A program made the position numbers and the translations under genes. Source: CBDBON01 sp965208395 (lineage in GTDB: Bacteria > Chloroflexota > Dehalococcoidia > Lucifugimonadales > CBDBON01). From it: a stretch of 64,000 nucleotides of DNA. The stretch covers positions 1,116,001 to 1,180,000 of the forward strand of contig CBDBON010000003.1 in assembly GCA_965208395.1 (NCBI GenBank), read 5' to 3'. The notes beneath the pieces were generated by a model. The model did not search any database. It worked only from the letters and a program-made list of their open reading frames with translations, and was not told where the DNA came from. Shown in pieces: positions 1 through 8,490 of this stretch (position 1 is the first letter of the stretch; every line of letters begins with the position of its first letter).

Positions 1-1
1 C

Positions 2-466
2 TCCGCAGGTGTCGTCACACCTCGTGAGTGGGACGGGCTCGCCCAGTGGATGCACGAGGTTACCGGCAACGAGGAGATTCTGCGGGAAGAGTTCCGAGGC
101 GGCAATCAGGAGCGTGCGCTCTTCGTCGAAGAGCTGACCGCCCTTTTCATCGATTTCACTACCAGGTTCACTGCCGATGAGCTGTTCCATGAAGGACAGC
201 GGCGCAATCTCGTCTTCGTACCGGTAAATGACGTGACCAACCTCATCGGGGACCCTCAGCTGGAGGCCAGCCACTTCTGGGCCGAGCTGGACCATCCAGA
301 GACCGGTCCTCTCAAGTACCCCCTGGGCGTATTCGACAGTGAGGAAGTTGAGCCAGCAGGGAAAGCCGCTCCTAAAGTGGGCCACGACAACGAGTCCATC
401 TACTGCCAAGAGATGGGACTCACGAAGCAGGAGCTTGCTGTCCTGCGAGCCCACGGCGTGGTCTAG
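2..466 (+). CDS. CaiB/BaiF family CoA-transferase, C-terminal part (cut by window start)
   Basis: The frame is open from the first bases of the window to the stop at 466, so this is the 3' part of a longer gene. The residues LIGDPQLEASHFW and the following GPLKYPLG segment match the C-terminal part of family III CoA-transferases, which move CoA between carboxylic acids. A complete member of the same family begins 39 bases downstream, so the two may act together or form a heteromeric enzyme in degradation of an organic acid. The substrate cannot be read from the sequence. An ATG at 50 lies inside the domain and is not the true start. Confidence 0.8.
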   Translation, partial: SAGVVTPREWDGLAQWMHEVTGNEEILREEFRGGNQERALFVEELTALFIDFTTRFTADELFHEGQRRNLVFVPVNDVTNLIGDPQLEASHFWAELDHPETGPLKYPLGVFDSEEVEPAGKAAPKVGHDNESIYCQEMGLTKQELAVLRAHGVV

Positions 467-505
467 CGCTTTGCAGCAACAAACTCAGCGGGTCGCGGAA
501 GAACA

Positions 506-1729
506 ATGACCAGCAGAGCCTTGAACTCGATTCGGGTGGTGGAGCTGGGGCCATACGTGGCCCTGCCGCTGACCGGCCGGATACTTGCCTCTCTGGGGGC
601 CGAGGTCATCCGGGTGGAGACCAACAAGGCTCTGGATGAGATGGCCTTCATTCCGGCCTGGTCCCGCGGCGCCGGTCAGCCGGACTATAACAGTCAAAAG
701 AGACGGGTAACTCTGGATGTGCGTACCCGCGAGGGCCGAGATCTGTTCATGGAGTTGATCAAGATCAGCGACGTGTTCATGACCAACTTTCGCCGCAGCA
801 TACTCGCCCGATGGGGGGTAGACTTTCCCGAGTTACGCCGGGTCAGGCCGGATATCATCATAATGTGGCAGACCGCTCTGGGCGGAAACGGGCCCTACCA
901 CACCTACAAGTCCTACGGAATTCTGGCGCAGCACATGTCGGGAGTCTCCTTGATGACCGGCAACGAGGGTGATCCGCCAGCAGCGATCAACTCCTCATAC
1001 TCCGACTACCACACCGGCGTGTTCCAGCCAGTGGCCATCATCGGCGCCCTGATGCGTCGACACCTTACCGGTCTACCAGCCACCATGGAGTCATCGGTGT
1101 TGAAGTCAGGGGCCGTCACCGCCGGACCGGCAATTCTCGATTTCCAGGTCAACGGCCGGCTGCCCCCACGCATGGGCAATCGCGACCGGTTCGCTGCGCC
1201 TCACGGGGTCTACCCCTGCCAGGGCGAAGGGAGATTCTGTGCCATAGCGGTGCACACCGACGCCGAGTGGCAGGCGCTTTCACAAGCACTGGGCAGCCCT
1301 GCCTGGAGCCAAGAGGCTCGCTTCGCCACCCGGTTAGGCCGCCACCGCCACCAGGACGCTCTGGACGAGCTGATAGCCGCCTGGACCGTCCAGTACAGCG
1401 CGGACGCGGTGATGGAACGATTGCAGGCCGCCGGTGTCGCCGCCAGCGTGGTATCCCAGGGTCAGGACCTGCACTCCAGTCCCCACCTTAGGGCGAGGAA
1501 CTTCTACCGGGAAACGGACTACTACGTGACCGAGCGGGGCACGCCAGCAGCCCAGTGGAGGCAGGGAAAGAGCATATCGTGGAGCAGTCCAGTCCGCCTG
1601 TCGGAAACCCCGATGGAATACGGCCACTACAGCAACGTGGGCGAAGACAATCCTTACGTATTTGGAGAGCTATTGGGCATCAGCCAAGCTGAGATCGAGA
1701 GGCTCACGGCAGAGGAAGTCCTGTATTAG
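506..1729 (+). CDS. CaiB/BaiF family CoA-transferase
   Basis: 407 residues, the usual full length for family III CoA-transferases. The N-terminus (IRVVELGPYVALPLTGRILASLGAEVIRVE) has the family's Rossmann-like CoA-binding start, followed by the typical TNFRRSILARWGVDF stretch, and the C-terminus carries the SSPHLRARNF segment common to the family. The likely reaction is CoA transfer between an acyl-CoA and a free acid. The gene follows a second CoA-transferase and precedes an enoyl-CoA hydratase, suggesting a catabolic acyl-CoA operon. Position 121-122 (ALGGNGPY) replaces the more usual catalytic-region SGFGQ..GP pattern, so the exact substrate and even activity are uncertain. Confidence 0.9.
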   Translation: MTSRALNSIRVVELGPYVALPLTGRILASLGAEVIRVETNKALDEMAFIPAWSRGAGQPDYNSQKRRVTLDVRTREGRDLFMELIKISDVFMTNFRRSILARWGVDFPELRRVRPDIIIMWQTALGGNGPYHTYKSYGILAQHMSGVSLMTGNEGDPPAAINSSYSDYHTGVFQPVAIIGALMRRHLTGLPATMESSVLKSGAVTAGPAILDFQVNGRLPPRMGNRDRFAAPHGVYPCQGEGRFCAIAVHTDAEWQALSQALGSPAWSQEARFATRLGRHRHQDALDELIAAWTVQYSADAVMERLQAAGVAASVVSQGQDLHSSPHLRARNFYRETDYYVTERGTPAAQWRQGKSISWSSPVRLSETPMEYGHYSNVGEDNPYVFGELLGISQAEIERLTAEEVLY

Positions 1730-1761
1730 CCGGATGAAAGAATCCGGTCAACGGAGGTGCG

Positions 1762-2562
1762 GTGGTGGACTACAGCAGCTACGAACACCTGCTGATCGAG
1801 AAGAGAGATGGCGTGGCCCTGCTCACCATGAGCCGGCCGGAGGTTCTCAATGCCACAGGCTTCCGGTTGCACAATGAGCTGAGCCGCATCTGGCCCGACC
1901 TGGGCAAAGACCCCGAGGTCAGAGCAGCAGTAATTACCGGCGCGGGCGACGCCTTCTCCGCCGGAGGCGACTTCGAGATGATGGAGAAGGTTTTCGGCGA
2001 CCCTGAGGTCATCGCCAGCAGCATGCAGGAAGCCAGCGACATCGTATACAACATGATCGACCTGGACAAGCCGGTAATCTCCGCCATCAATGGAGTGGCC
2101 GTGGGCGCCGGGCTAGCGGTAGCCCTGCTGGCCGACATCTCCATCGCGTCGGAGCGCGCCCGCATTACAGACGGGCACACCAGATTGGGGGTTGCCGCCG
2201 GCGACCATGCGGCAATTATCTGGCCCCTGTTGTGTGGGATGGCCAAGGCCAAGTACTACCTACTGACCTGCGATTTCCTCGACGGCAAGGAGGCCGAGCG
2301 CATCGGCCTGGTCAGCATGGCCGTGCCCCACGAGCAGCTCATGTCAACGGCCATGGAGGTGGCCGGGAAGCTGGCTGCCGGCCCCCAGCCTGCCATTCGT
2401 TGGACCAAACGGGCGCTGAACCAGTGGCTGCGGATGGCCGGCCACACAGCCTTCGATTACTCGCTGGCCCTGGAGATGATCGGCTTCTTCGGCAGCGACG
2501 TACGGGAGGGCCTGGCTGCGGTCAGAGACAAGCGGACTCCGGATTTCCCGTCAGCGCGTTAG
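1762..2562 (+). CDS. enoyl-CoA hydratase/isomerase family protein
   Basis: 266-residue crotonase-fold protein. The GTG start at 1762 (or the next GTG at 1765) follows a GGAGG at 1753-1757. Crotonase features are visible: ITGAGDAFSAGGDFEMM, the first oxyanion-hole segment, and INGVAVGAGLAVALLADISIASERARITDGHTRLGV, the second. Family members hydrate or isomerise 2-enoyl-CoA thioesters. The segment AGDHAAIIWPLL replaces the common P..G....L, so the substrate may not be a simple enoyl-CoA. It probably works with the two upstream CoA-transferases. The next feature is the cobalamin riboswitch, so transcription of this operon should end shortly after 2562. Confidence 0.9.
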   Translation: MVDYSSYEHLLIEKRDGVALLTMSRPEVLNATGFRLHNELSRIWPDLGKDPEVRAAVITGAGDAFSAGGDFEMMEKVFGDPEVIASSMQEASDIVYNMIDLDKPVISAINGVAVGAGLAVALLADISIASERARITDGHTRLGVAAGDHAAIIWPLLCGMAKAKYYLLTCDFLDGKEAERIGLVSMAVPHEQLMSTAMEVAGKLAAGPQPAIRWTKRALNQWLRMAGHTAFDYSLALEMIGFFGSDVREGLAAVRDKRTPDFPSAR

Positions 2563-2644
2563 CGGCCGGTTCGCCAGCCGTCCAGCTTGACAGGTCCGCT
2601 GACAGGACTCTATCATGCCCGACAGCACGAACATACAGCCACTG

Positions 2645-2806
2645 CCCGTTCGGGTGCCCACCCAGGGAGAATAGGGAAGGCGGTGAGAGTCCGCCGCGGT
2701 AGCGCCACTGTAAGCGGGATTTGGAGCCGGAGCCCACTGTCGGAATTTGACGGGAAGGGCCCGGCGGACGAAAATCCACCCGCGAGCCAGGAGACCTGCC
2801 TGAACG
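2645..2806 (+). promoter_or_regulatory. cobalamin (adenosylcobalamin) riboswitch aptamer
   Basis: The conserved core is readable: GGGAA at 2674, GGTGAGAGTCCGCC at 2682, then the B12-box GCCACTGTAAGCGGG at 2704-2718, and GAGCCAGGAGACCTGCC at 2784-2800. The ends CGTTCGGG (2647) and CCTGAACG (2799) can close a P1-like stem. Family knowledge: this RNA binds cobalamins and lowers expression of the downstream genes when B12 is plentiful. The downstream genes are B12 uptake and salvage genes, which agrees. Confidence 0.93.
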
Positions 2807-2906
2807 GGAGGTGACCACTCTCCGCAACAGAGAGGGTACCTCGGTCGTCGGGTAGCACTCCCGGGCAGAACGAACAACACCTCCAGCGGAGAGCCGCCGG
2901 AGGTGT
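2807..2906 (+). promoter_or_regulatory. riboswitch expression platform: RBS-sequestering hairpin with alternative pairing
   Basis: A strong hairpin is formed by 2877-2884 (ACACCTCC) with 2899-2906 (GGAGGTGT), plus an inner GCGG/CCGC at 2886-2889 and 2894-2897. The 3' arm holds the only good Shine-Dalgarno (GGAGG, 2899-2903) before btuC. The same GGAGGTG occurs at 2807-2813 just after the aptamer and could compete for CACCTCC (2878-2884), freeing the ribosome site. There is no T-run after the hairpin (CTTTGTTG), so control of translation looks more likely than termination. The model is inference from complementarity. Confidence 0.6.
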
Positions 2907-2908
2907 CT

Positions 2909-3988
2909 TTGTTGAGGGCCGTTGGACTCTCCACTCTGCGTGGCTACCGCCGATCTGGTGTTACCACCCGATTGGCGGTCGGCTCCTCGGTTCTAGCTCT
3001 GCTGACTCTGGCAGCAGTCCTCGTTTCACTGAGCCTCGGCCCTGTCACGATACCCGCCAGCCACGTCGGCGCGATCCTGCTCTCCATGCTGGGACTCGAT
3101 GTCACTGACTTCGGGCGCACCGAGCAGCTGGTCATCGAGCAGATCAGGCTTCCCAGGATCATCGTGGGAGCTTCAGTAGGCGCGGCTCTTGGAGTCGCAG
3201 GGGCGACGATGCAGGGGCTGTTCCGCAACCCGATGGCCGACCCCGGCATCATCGGCGTCTCAGCCGGCGGCGCTGTGGGCGCAGTCGTCTCCATCGCCAC
3301 GGGGATGGCGGGTCTCTTCTTTCTGGCCCTTCCGGCATTCGCATTCCTGGGTGCCATGTCGGCCTCGTTCCTCGTCTATGGCATCGCCGCCGTCGGCGGA
3401 CGGTTCTCGATGGCTACGCTCCTGCTTGCCGGGGTGGCGGTCAATGCCTTTCTAGGCGCTGTCGTCTCCGCGATCATCATCGTCATCCCCGACAACGAAG
3501 CTCTTCGAGAGATCTTGTTCTGGCTCGCGGGGGGACTGGACTCCCGATTATGGGAGCATGTTCGGATCTCCACACCGCTAATACTTGGCTCAGCCGCCGT
3601 GATAGTGCTGATGGCGCGCGATCTGAACCTGCTGATGCTAGGTGACGATGAGGCTCGCTCGATGGGGGTTCGCGTGGGGTTGGCTCGTCCGTTCCTTCTT
3701 GCGGCGGCGGCGCTGGCGACCGGCGCTGCGGTGGCGGTGAGCGGAACCATCGCATTCGTGGGCCTAGTGACGCCCCACGTCCTTCGACTGGTGCTCGGTC
3801 CGGACCACCGCGTGTTGGTCCCGATGAGCGCTGCAGGAGGTGCTGTCTTCGTCATCGTGGCCGACACCCTGGCGAGGACAATCGTCCAGCCGGCCGAGTT
3901 TCGCGTCGGGATTCTCACCGCATTCGTCGGAGCACCGTTCTTCATTTTTCTGTTGATCAAGAACAAACGTCAGGTCTATTCGCTATGA
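2909..3988 (+). CDS. btuC: FecCD/BtuC-type ABC transporter permease (probable corrinoid uptake)
   Basis: About 359 residues with many hydrophobic segments of the FecCD family. Typical motifs are LPRIIVGASVGAALGVAGATMQGLFRNPMADPGIIGVSAGGAVGA near residues 75-120 and the C-terminal GLVTPHVLRLVLGPDHR. It forms the membrane channel of an importer with the binding protein and ATPase encoded next. The cobalamin riboswitch and the adjacent cob genes point to corrinoid rather than iron-siderophore as substrate. The start is uncertain: GTG 2903 lies inside the hairpin, whereas TTG 2909 and TTG 2912 are 5 and 8 bases after the GGAGG at 2899-2903, so one of the TTG codons is preferred. Confidence 0.9.
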   Translation: MLRAVGLSTLRGYRRSGVTTRLAVGSSVLALLTLAAVLVSLSLGPVTIPASHVGAILLSMLGLDVTDFGRTEQLVIEQIRLPRIIVGASVGAALGVAGATMQGLFRNPMADPGIIGVSAGGAVGAVVSIATGMAGLFFLALPAFAFLGAMSASFLVYGIAAVGGRFSMATLLLAGVAVNAFLGAVVSAIIIVIPDNEALREILFWLAGGLDSRLWEHVRISTPLILGSAAVIVLMARDLNLLMLGDDEARSMGVRVGLARPFLLAAAALATGAAVAVSGTIAFVGLVTPHVLRLVLGPDHRVLVPMSAAGGAVFVIVADTLARTIVQPAEFRVGILTAFVGAPFFIFLLIKNKRQVYSL

Positions 3989-4013
3989 GACGAGATCGCC
4001 GAAAGGAGTATTG

Positions 4014-5162
4014 ATGAGAATCCCACAGATTCGTGTCCTTATCGTTCCCTTAGCCCTCCTTGCGCTGGTGTTAGCAGCGTGTTCGTCGGAACCTCCGACG
4101 CTAACCACGCCTGTAGCAACATCGACGCAGGCGCCGACTGCGGCTCCACCGCCGACGCCTATTCCGTCGCCCACCGCGACCCCAGCGCCCACCGTAACCC
4201 CGGCGCCCACACCGACATCTACACCTGAGCCTGTGGAAAGGTCGTTCGAAGGCGTCAGGGGTGTCGTCGACCCTGCGAACTTCGGATGGCCCCGTGAAGT
4301 AGAGGGGCTGAATGGAGTCGTGACCATCCCTTCCAAGCCCCGGCGAATCATCACAGCTTCCGTCGGGCACGATGAGATGACTCTGGCGCTTGTGCCCAGG
4401 GACCGTCTAGTAGGGGTTGGGGGCGCTACGAAGAACTCGACCTACTCCAACGTCGCCTCGCTCGTCCAAGATATAGACGAGATCTCACGTGACCCAGAGA
4501 CGATCGTCGCCCAGAGGCCAGACGTTGTTGTCACCAGTCCATTCTTCCCAGCGGAAGCGGTCGAGGCCCTGTCGGGGATAGGAATCCCGGTCGTGCAGAC
4601 GGAGTTGAAGCACGACCCTGAGGCGCGGATCAACAGCATCCTCTTCATGGGATATATCTTTGGTGAAGAGGACCGCGCCCTAGAATTCGCGGCGGAGGTG
4701 CGTGACAGGTATGACTCCCTTGTGGCAGTCACCGGAGAAGCGGAGCCTCGGCCACGGGTTCTTGCTCTTACGCAGTACTCGGACAAACTGTGGGTGGCGG
4801 GCGGCAACTCCACCGAGGGGGGAGTCATTACGGCCGCGGGTGGCATCAATGCGGCGGAAGAGGCGGGGATAGAAGGGAACCAGACCACCAGCCTCGAAGG
4901 GGTCATCGTCATGGACCCTGAGATCATCATCATAGCCCAACCGGTCGAGTTTGGCGCTGAGGAGTTCAGACAGAGCCTGCTCGCAAACGAGGCGCTGGCC
5001 GAGATTCCGGCGATCAAGAACAACCGGATATACGTGGTCGAAAGCAAGCATTTCACAACGCTTTCCTACTGGAACATCCGTGGAGCAGAGGACCTCGCCC
5101 GGATTCTCTGGCCAGAAGAGTTCCCCGAGCCGCCGACCGCCTCCTTCAGCCTCGTTGAGTAA
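4014..5162 (+). CDS. btuF: corrinoid ABC transporter substrate-binding lipoprotein
   Basis: A signal peptide with lipobox LVLAAC gives a lipid-anchored extracellular protein. A Pro/Thr/Ala-rich linker of roughly 45 residues (repeated APTP/PTPT) follows, then a periplasmic-binding-like domain of the BtuF/FecB type (SKPRRIITASVGHDEMTLALV, then DPETIVAQRPDVVVTS). It should hand corrinoids to the BtuCD transporter encoded on both sides. ATG 4014 is chosen over TTG 4011; AAAGGAG at 4002-4008 is the ribosome site. The linker resembles that of the lipoprotein at 63,414, a style common in Chloroflexota surface proteins. Confidence 0.88.
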   Translation: MRIPQIRVLIVPLALLALVLAACSSEPPTLTTPVATSTQAPTAAPPPTPIPSPTATPAPTVTPAPTPTSTPEPVERSFEGVRGVVDPANFGWPREVEGLNGVVTIPSKPRRIITASVGHDEMTLALVPRDRLVGVGGATKNSTYSNVASLVQDIDEISRDPETIVAQRPDVVVTSPFFPAEAVEALSGIGIPVVQTELKHDPEARINSILFMGYIFGEEDRALEFAAEVRDRYDSLVAVTGEAEPRPRVLALTQYSDKLWVAGGNSTEGGVITAAGGINAAEEAGIEGNQTTSLEGVIVMDPEIIIIAQPVEFGAEEFRQSLLANEALAEIPAIKNNRIYVVESKHFTTLSYWNIRGAEDLARILWPEEFPEPPTASFSLVE

Positions 5163-5168
5163 CGGAAG

Positions 5169-6029
5169 ATGAACTGCAGCAGGCCACCGGCGCTCAGCGC
5201 TAAGCACATCTCTTACGAGATAGATGCAAAAACCCTGTTGGATGGCGTGAGTTTGCACGCCGACCGGGGGCAGCTTGTCGGTCTGATCGGTCCCAACGGC
5301 GCGGGGAAATCCACATTGTTGAGGGCGATATCGGGCATACTCCGATATCGCGGCGGTGCGGTGCGGCTGGAGGGTAGAGACTTGAGGTCCCTGTCGTCCA
5401 GAGATGTTGCCGCCGATCTCGCGCTCGTCCCCCAAATCGCGCCTTACACTCACGGATTTACCGCCATCGAGCTCGTGCTCATGGGCAGGTACCCGCACTT
5501 GAGACGCTTCCAAATCGAGGGTAGAGAGGACAGTCGCATAGCCCGAGACGCGATGCGACTGATGGAGGTTGAGCAGTTCGCCGACAGGACGCTCGATACC
5601 CTGTCCGGAGGGGAGCGCCAACGTGTATTCGTAGCACGCGCTTTGGCACAGCAACCTCGCATACTTCTATTGGACGAGCCGACGTCGAACCTGGACGTAC
5701 TTCATCAACTCAAGGTGTTCGACCTCGTACGGCAACTCGTCGACGATGGACTTGCGGCCGTCGCGGCCATCCATGACCTGAATATGGCAGCTCGCTATTG
5801 CGACCGACTGGTCTTGTTGAGCCATGGACGAGTAGTCGCGGAGGGACCGCCTGAAGAGGTCCTGTTGCCGGAGACTATTGAAGACGCCTTCGACGTGAAG
5901 TCAGCAGTCTACCGGGACCCGGCGACGGGTTCGTTGGCGATCAGCCTCATCGGACCGGCTGCCGAGCGTTCGCCAAACGGAAACGAGAATACGCTCCGAT
6001 ATCGAAGCAGTCCGGGGAGTGACATATGA
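5169..6029 (+). CDS. btuD: corrinoid ABC transporter ATP-binding protein
   Basis: 286 residues with a complete ABC ATPase: Walker A GPNGAGKST near residue 41, Q-loop VPQIAPYTHGFTAIELVLMGRYPHL, signature LSGGERQRV, Walker B ILLLDEPTSNLD, and the switch histidine in AIHDLNMAARYCD. The FecE/BtuD subfamily pattern fits the BtuC and BtuF proteins upstream. It starts 6 bases after btuF and overlaps cobO by 4 bases, so the genes are probably translated from one message under the riboswitch. Confidence 0.93.
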   Translation: MNCSRPPALSAKHISYEIDAKTLLDGVSLHADRGQLVGLIGPNGAGKSTLLRAISGILRYRGGAVRLEGRDLRSLSSRDVAADLALVPQIAPYTHGFTAIELVLMGRYPHLRRFQIEGREDSRIARDAMRLMEVEQFADRTLDTLSGGERQRVFVARALAQQPRILLLDEPTSNLDVLHQLKVFDLVRQLVDDGLAAVAAIHDLNMAARYCDRLVLLSHGRVVAEGPPEEVLLPETIEDAFDVKSAVYRDPATGSLAISLIGPAAERSPNGNENTLRYRSSPGSDI

Positions 6030-6601
6030 GCGGACGTGAAAGCGAGGAACGGCCTGCGGGGTTGGCCAGACGCCCTCGGGTCCGGCACGGGCTGGTCATC
6101 GTCAATACCGGTGAGGGTAAGGGCAAGACTACGGCGGCTCTAGGAGTGATCTTCCGCGCCTGGGGTAGAGACTTCCGGATAAGGATGTTCCAGTTCATCA
6201 AGCACACGGGCGCTCGATTCGGGGAGCACCGAGCGGCCAAGAAGCTGGACATACCCATCGAGGCCTTGGGTGACGGCTTTACATGGCTTTCTAAGGACAT
6301 GGAGAGGACGGCAGCTCTCGCCGTAGAGCAGTGGAACCGCTGCAAGGCAGCGATTCTGGATGGGGACGAGGACATCATCGTCCTGGATGAGTTCACCTAC
6401 GCAATGCACTACGACTGGGTCCCCGTTGCCGATGTCGTCGACACTCTGAAGCGGCGGCGCGATACGATGCACGTCATCATCACCGGCAGGTATGCACCTC
6501 AGGAGCTGATCGACTGCGCTGACCTGGTCACCGAGATGAAGCTGGTCAAGCATCCATACCAGGAGCAAGGCATCAAGGCACAACAGGGCATAGAATTTTA
6601 G
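6026..6601 (+). CDS. cobO: cob(I)yrinic acid a,c-diamide / corrinoid adenosyltransferase
   Basis: 191 residues, normal length for CobO/BtuR-type ATP:corrinoid adenosyltransferases. The P-loop GEGKGKTTAA lies near residue 29, followed by the family segments GRDFRIRMFQFIKH and DGDEDIIVLDEFTYAMHYDW. It transfers the 5'-deoxyadenosyl group from ATP to reduced corrinoids. The ATGA overlap with btuD (6026-6029) and the 2-base gap to cobT indicate tight operon packing. The position right after the importer suits adenosylation of freshly imported corrinoid. Confidence 0.95.
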   Translation: MSGRESEERPAGLARRPRVRHGLVIVNTGEGKGKTTAALGVIFRAWGRDFRIRMFQFIKHTGARFGEHRAAKKLDIPIEALGDGFTWLSKDMERTAALAVEQWNRCKAAILDGDEDIIVLDEFTYAMHYDWVPVADVVDTLKRRRDTMHVIITGRYAPQELIDCADLVTEMKLVKHPYQEQGIKAQQGIEF

Positions 6602-6603
6602 CG

Positions 6604-7683
6604 ATGACTCTGGACGATGTGGTCGCTCGCATCAGACCGGCCGACCCGCAGGCCAAGCGGAAGGCCGAGCTCCGACAGAACCAACTAACCAAACCGCCGG
6701 GCAGCTTGGGTCGGCTGGAAGACCTGTCCGTCCAACTGGCGGGGATATTCCGGACGGACCGTCCCAAGACGCGCGGCAAGACGGTGGTCGTTGCCGCCGC
6801 CGACCATGGCGTAGTCGCCCAAGGCGTCACCGGCTATCCTCAGGAGGTCACCGCGCAGATGGTGTTGAATTTCCTTGGGGGCGGCGCGGCTATCAGCGTC
6901 ATCGCGCGAAGGGCAGACGTGGAGTTGGTCATAGTCGATGCGGGCGTCGCGACGCCGTTGCCCTACCACGCCGACTTGAGGGTAATCGAAGCGGGGAAAG
7001 GTACCGCCGACATTACCCAGGTTCCAGCCATGACTCGCGAGCAGGCCGAGGCATGTGTGAACGCGGGGATCGGTATTGCGCTGGAGGCCGCGGAGAGGGG
7101 CGCCGACATCATTGGCACCGGCGACATGGGGATCGGCAACACCACGGTGTCGAGCGCCATTGCCGCAGCCCTGACCGGCAGACCGTCAAGGGAGGTGACA
7201 GGACGGGGAACAGGACGAACTGACCATGAGATGGAGCACAAGGTCGCCGTCGTCAAGCGCGCCCTGGAGGTCAACGGACCCGATCCCAGCGACGGACTGG
7301 ACGTGCTCACGAAGGTCGGCGGATTCGAGATCGGCGTGCTGGCGGGCGTGGTGCTTGGAGGCGCGCTGGCCCGTAGGGTCGTAGTTCTCGACGGCTTCAT
7401 CTCTGGCGCTGCGGGTCTGATCGCACACAGTCTCTGTTCCAACGTCAGGGACTACCTCGTCGCCGCTCATCTGTCGGCCGAGCAGGGACATCGAATCGTC
7501 CTATCGCACATGGGACTGCACCCCCTCCTGAGCCTCGACATGAGGTTGGGCGAGGGCACCGGGGCGGTGCTGGCGATGGGTCTGGTTGAGACAGCCGCGG
7601 CGTGCCTGACGGAGATGGCGACCTTCGCCGAAGCCGACGTCTCTGACAGGGAGTCGGAGGATGGCGAAAGGCGGGAGGGTTGA
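6604..7683 (+). CDS. cobT: nicotinate-nucleotide--dimethylbenzimidazole phosphoribosyltransferase
   Basis: 359 residues. Family landmarks are KPPGSLGRLEDL near residue 30, AADHGVVAQGVTGYPQEVTAQMV near 62, GTGDMGIGNTTVSSAI in the middle, GRGTGR, and HMGLHPLLSLDMRLGEGTGA near the C-terminus, which contains the catalytic glutamate. The enzyme makes alpha-ribazole 5'-phosphate, the lower ligand of B12, from dimethylbenzimidazole. It lies between cobO and cobS and overlaps cobS by four bases at TTGA. Dimethylbenzimidazole itself must be made elsewhere or imported. Confidence 0.97.
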   Translation: MTLDDVVARIRPADPQAKRKAELRQNQLTKPPGSLGRLEDLSVQLAGIFRTDRPKTRGKTVVVAAADHGVVAQGVTGYPQEVTAQMVLNFLGGGAAISVIARRADVELVIVDAGVATPLPYHADLRVIEAGKGTADITQVPAMTREQAEACVNAGIGIALEAAERGADIIGTGDMGIGNTTVSSAIAAALTGRPSREVTGRGTGRTDHEMEHKVAVVKRALEVNGPDPSDGLDVLTKVGGFEIGVLAGVVLGGALARRVVVLDGFISGAAGLIAHSLCSNVRDYLVAAHLSAEQGHRIVLSHMGLHPLLSLDMRLGEGTGAVLAMGLVETAAACLTEMATFAEADVSDRESEDGERREG

Positions 7684-8441
7684 GGAGCGCGCGGTTGGCC
7701 ATAGGCTTCCTGACCATTCTCCCCCTAGCGCCGCGCGGCGCGGCGACCATGGGACCGTCGCGGGCCTACTTCCCCCTCGTGGGCCTGGCACTGGGAGCGA
7801 TCCTGGCAGGGCTCGACTTCGTGGCAAGACAGGCTCTGCCGTCACCCGTAGTCGGCGCGCTCCTGGTCGTTGCGCTGCTCGTGCTGACGCGGGCGATACA
7901 CACGGAAGGGTTCCTGGATGCCTGTGATGGGCTGTTCGGCGGCTACAGTCAGGCGGAGCGACTGGAGATCCTACGAGATACCCATGTGGGCGCTTTCGCA
8001 GTGGTTGGGGGCATCGGTCTGCTACTGTTGAAATGGACTGCCCTCGTGGGCATATCGGACGAGATACGCGCCGGTCTGCTAACGGCGTTCCCGTGTATAT
8101 CGCGCTTTGGGATGGTGTCTACGATGGCTGCCTTCGCATATGTAAGGAAGCAGGGGGTCGGGGCGGCGTTCCAAGTCGGGTCCAACTGGCGGCAGGTCGC
8201 CTTTGGACTCGCTACCACCACCGCAGCGGGCGGACTGCTTCTCGGAGCCGCCGGGTTGCTCTTGCTGGGCGCGACTATCGCCGTGTCGTTGACACTGGGT
8301 TGGTGGATTAAAGGGATGGTTGGAGGCATGACTGGCGACACGTACGGCGCCGTGAACGAGGTGGCCGAGGTGACTGTGCTGCTGTTCGGGATCGGCCTGT
8401 TCCGCTTGACTCCCGGGCTATACGAGGCAACCGTATGGTAG
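7680..8441 (+). CDS. cobS: adenosylcobinamide-GDP ribazoletransferase (cobalamin synthase)
   Basis: 253-residue polytopic membrane protein. Family motifs are FLTILPL at the N-terminus, FLDACDGLFGGYSQAERLEILRDTHVGAFAVVG in the middle, which holds the acidic catalytic residues, and GGMTGDTYGAVNEVAEV near the C-terminus. It joins adenosylcobinamide-GDP with alpha-ribazole phosphate at the membrane. The start is the TTG at 7680, overlapping the cobT stop codon (TTGA), which suggests translational coupling. Confidence 0.96.
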   Translation: MRSARLAIGFLTILPLAPRGAATMGPSRAYFPLVGLALGAILAGLDFVARQALPSPVVGALLVVALLVLTRAIHTEGFLDACDGLFGGYSQAERLEILRDTHVGAFAVVGGIGLLLLKWTALVGISDEIRAGLLTAFPCISRFGMVSTMAAFAYVRKQGVGAAFQVGSNWRQVAFGLATTTAAGGLLLGAAGLLLLGATIAVSLTLGWWIKGMVGGMTGDTYGAVNEVAEVTVLLFGIGLFRLTPGLYEATVW

Positions 8442-8490
8442 ACGGCTATGGCGAAAGCGGGAACGGTCGCCGTACTTGAGGGAGTGAGGG

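Noticed and set aside
2903..2905. GTG 2903 as the btuC start
   Set aside because: It lies inside the 3' arm of the hairpin and overlaps the Shine-Dalgarno itself; following TTG codons are properly spaced.
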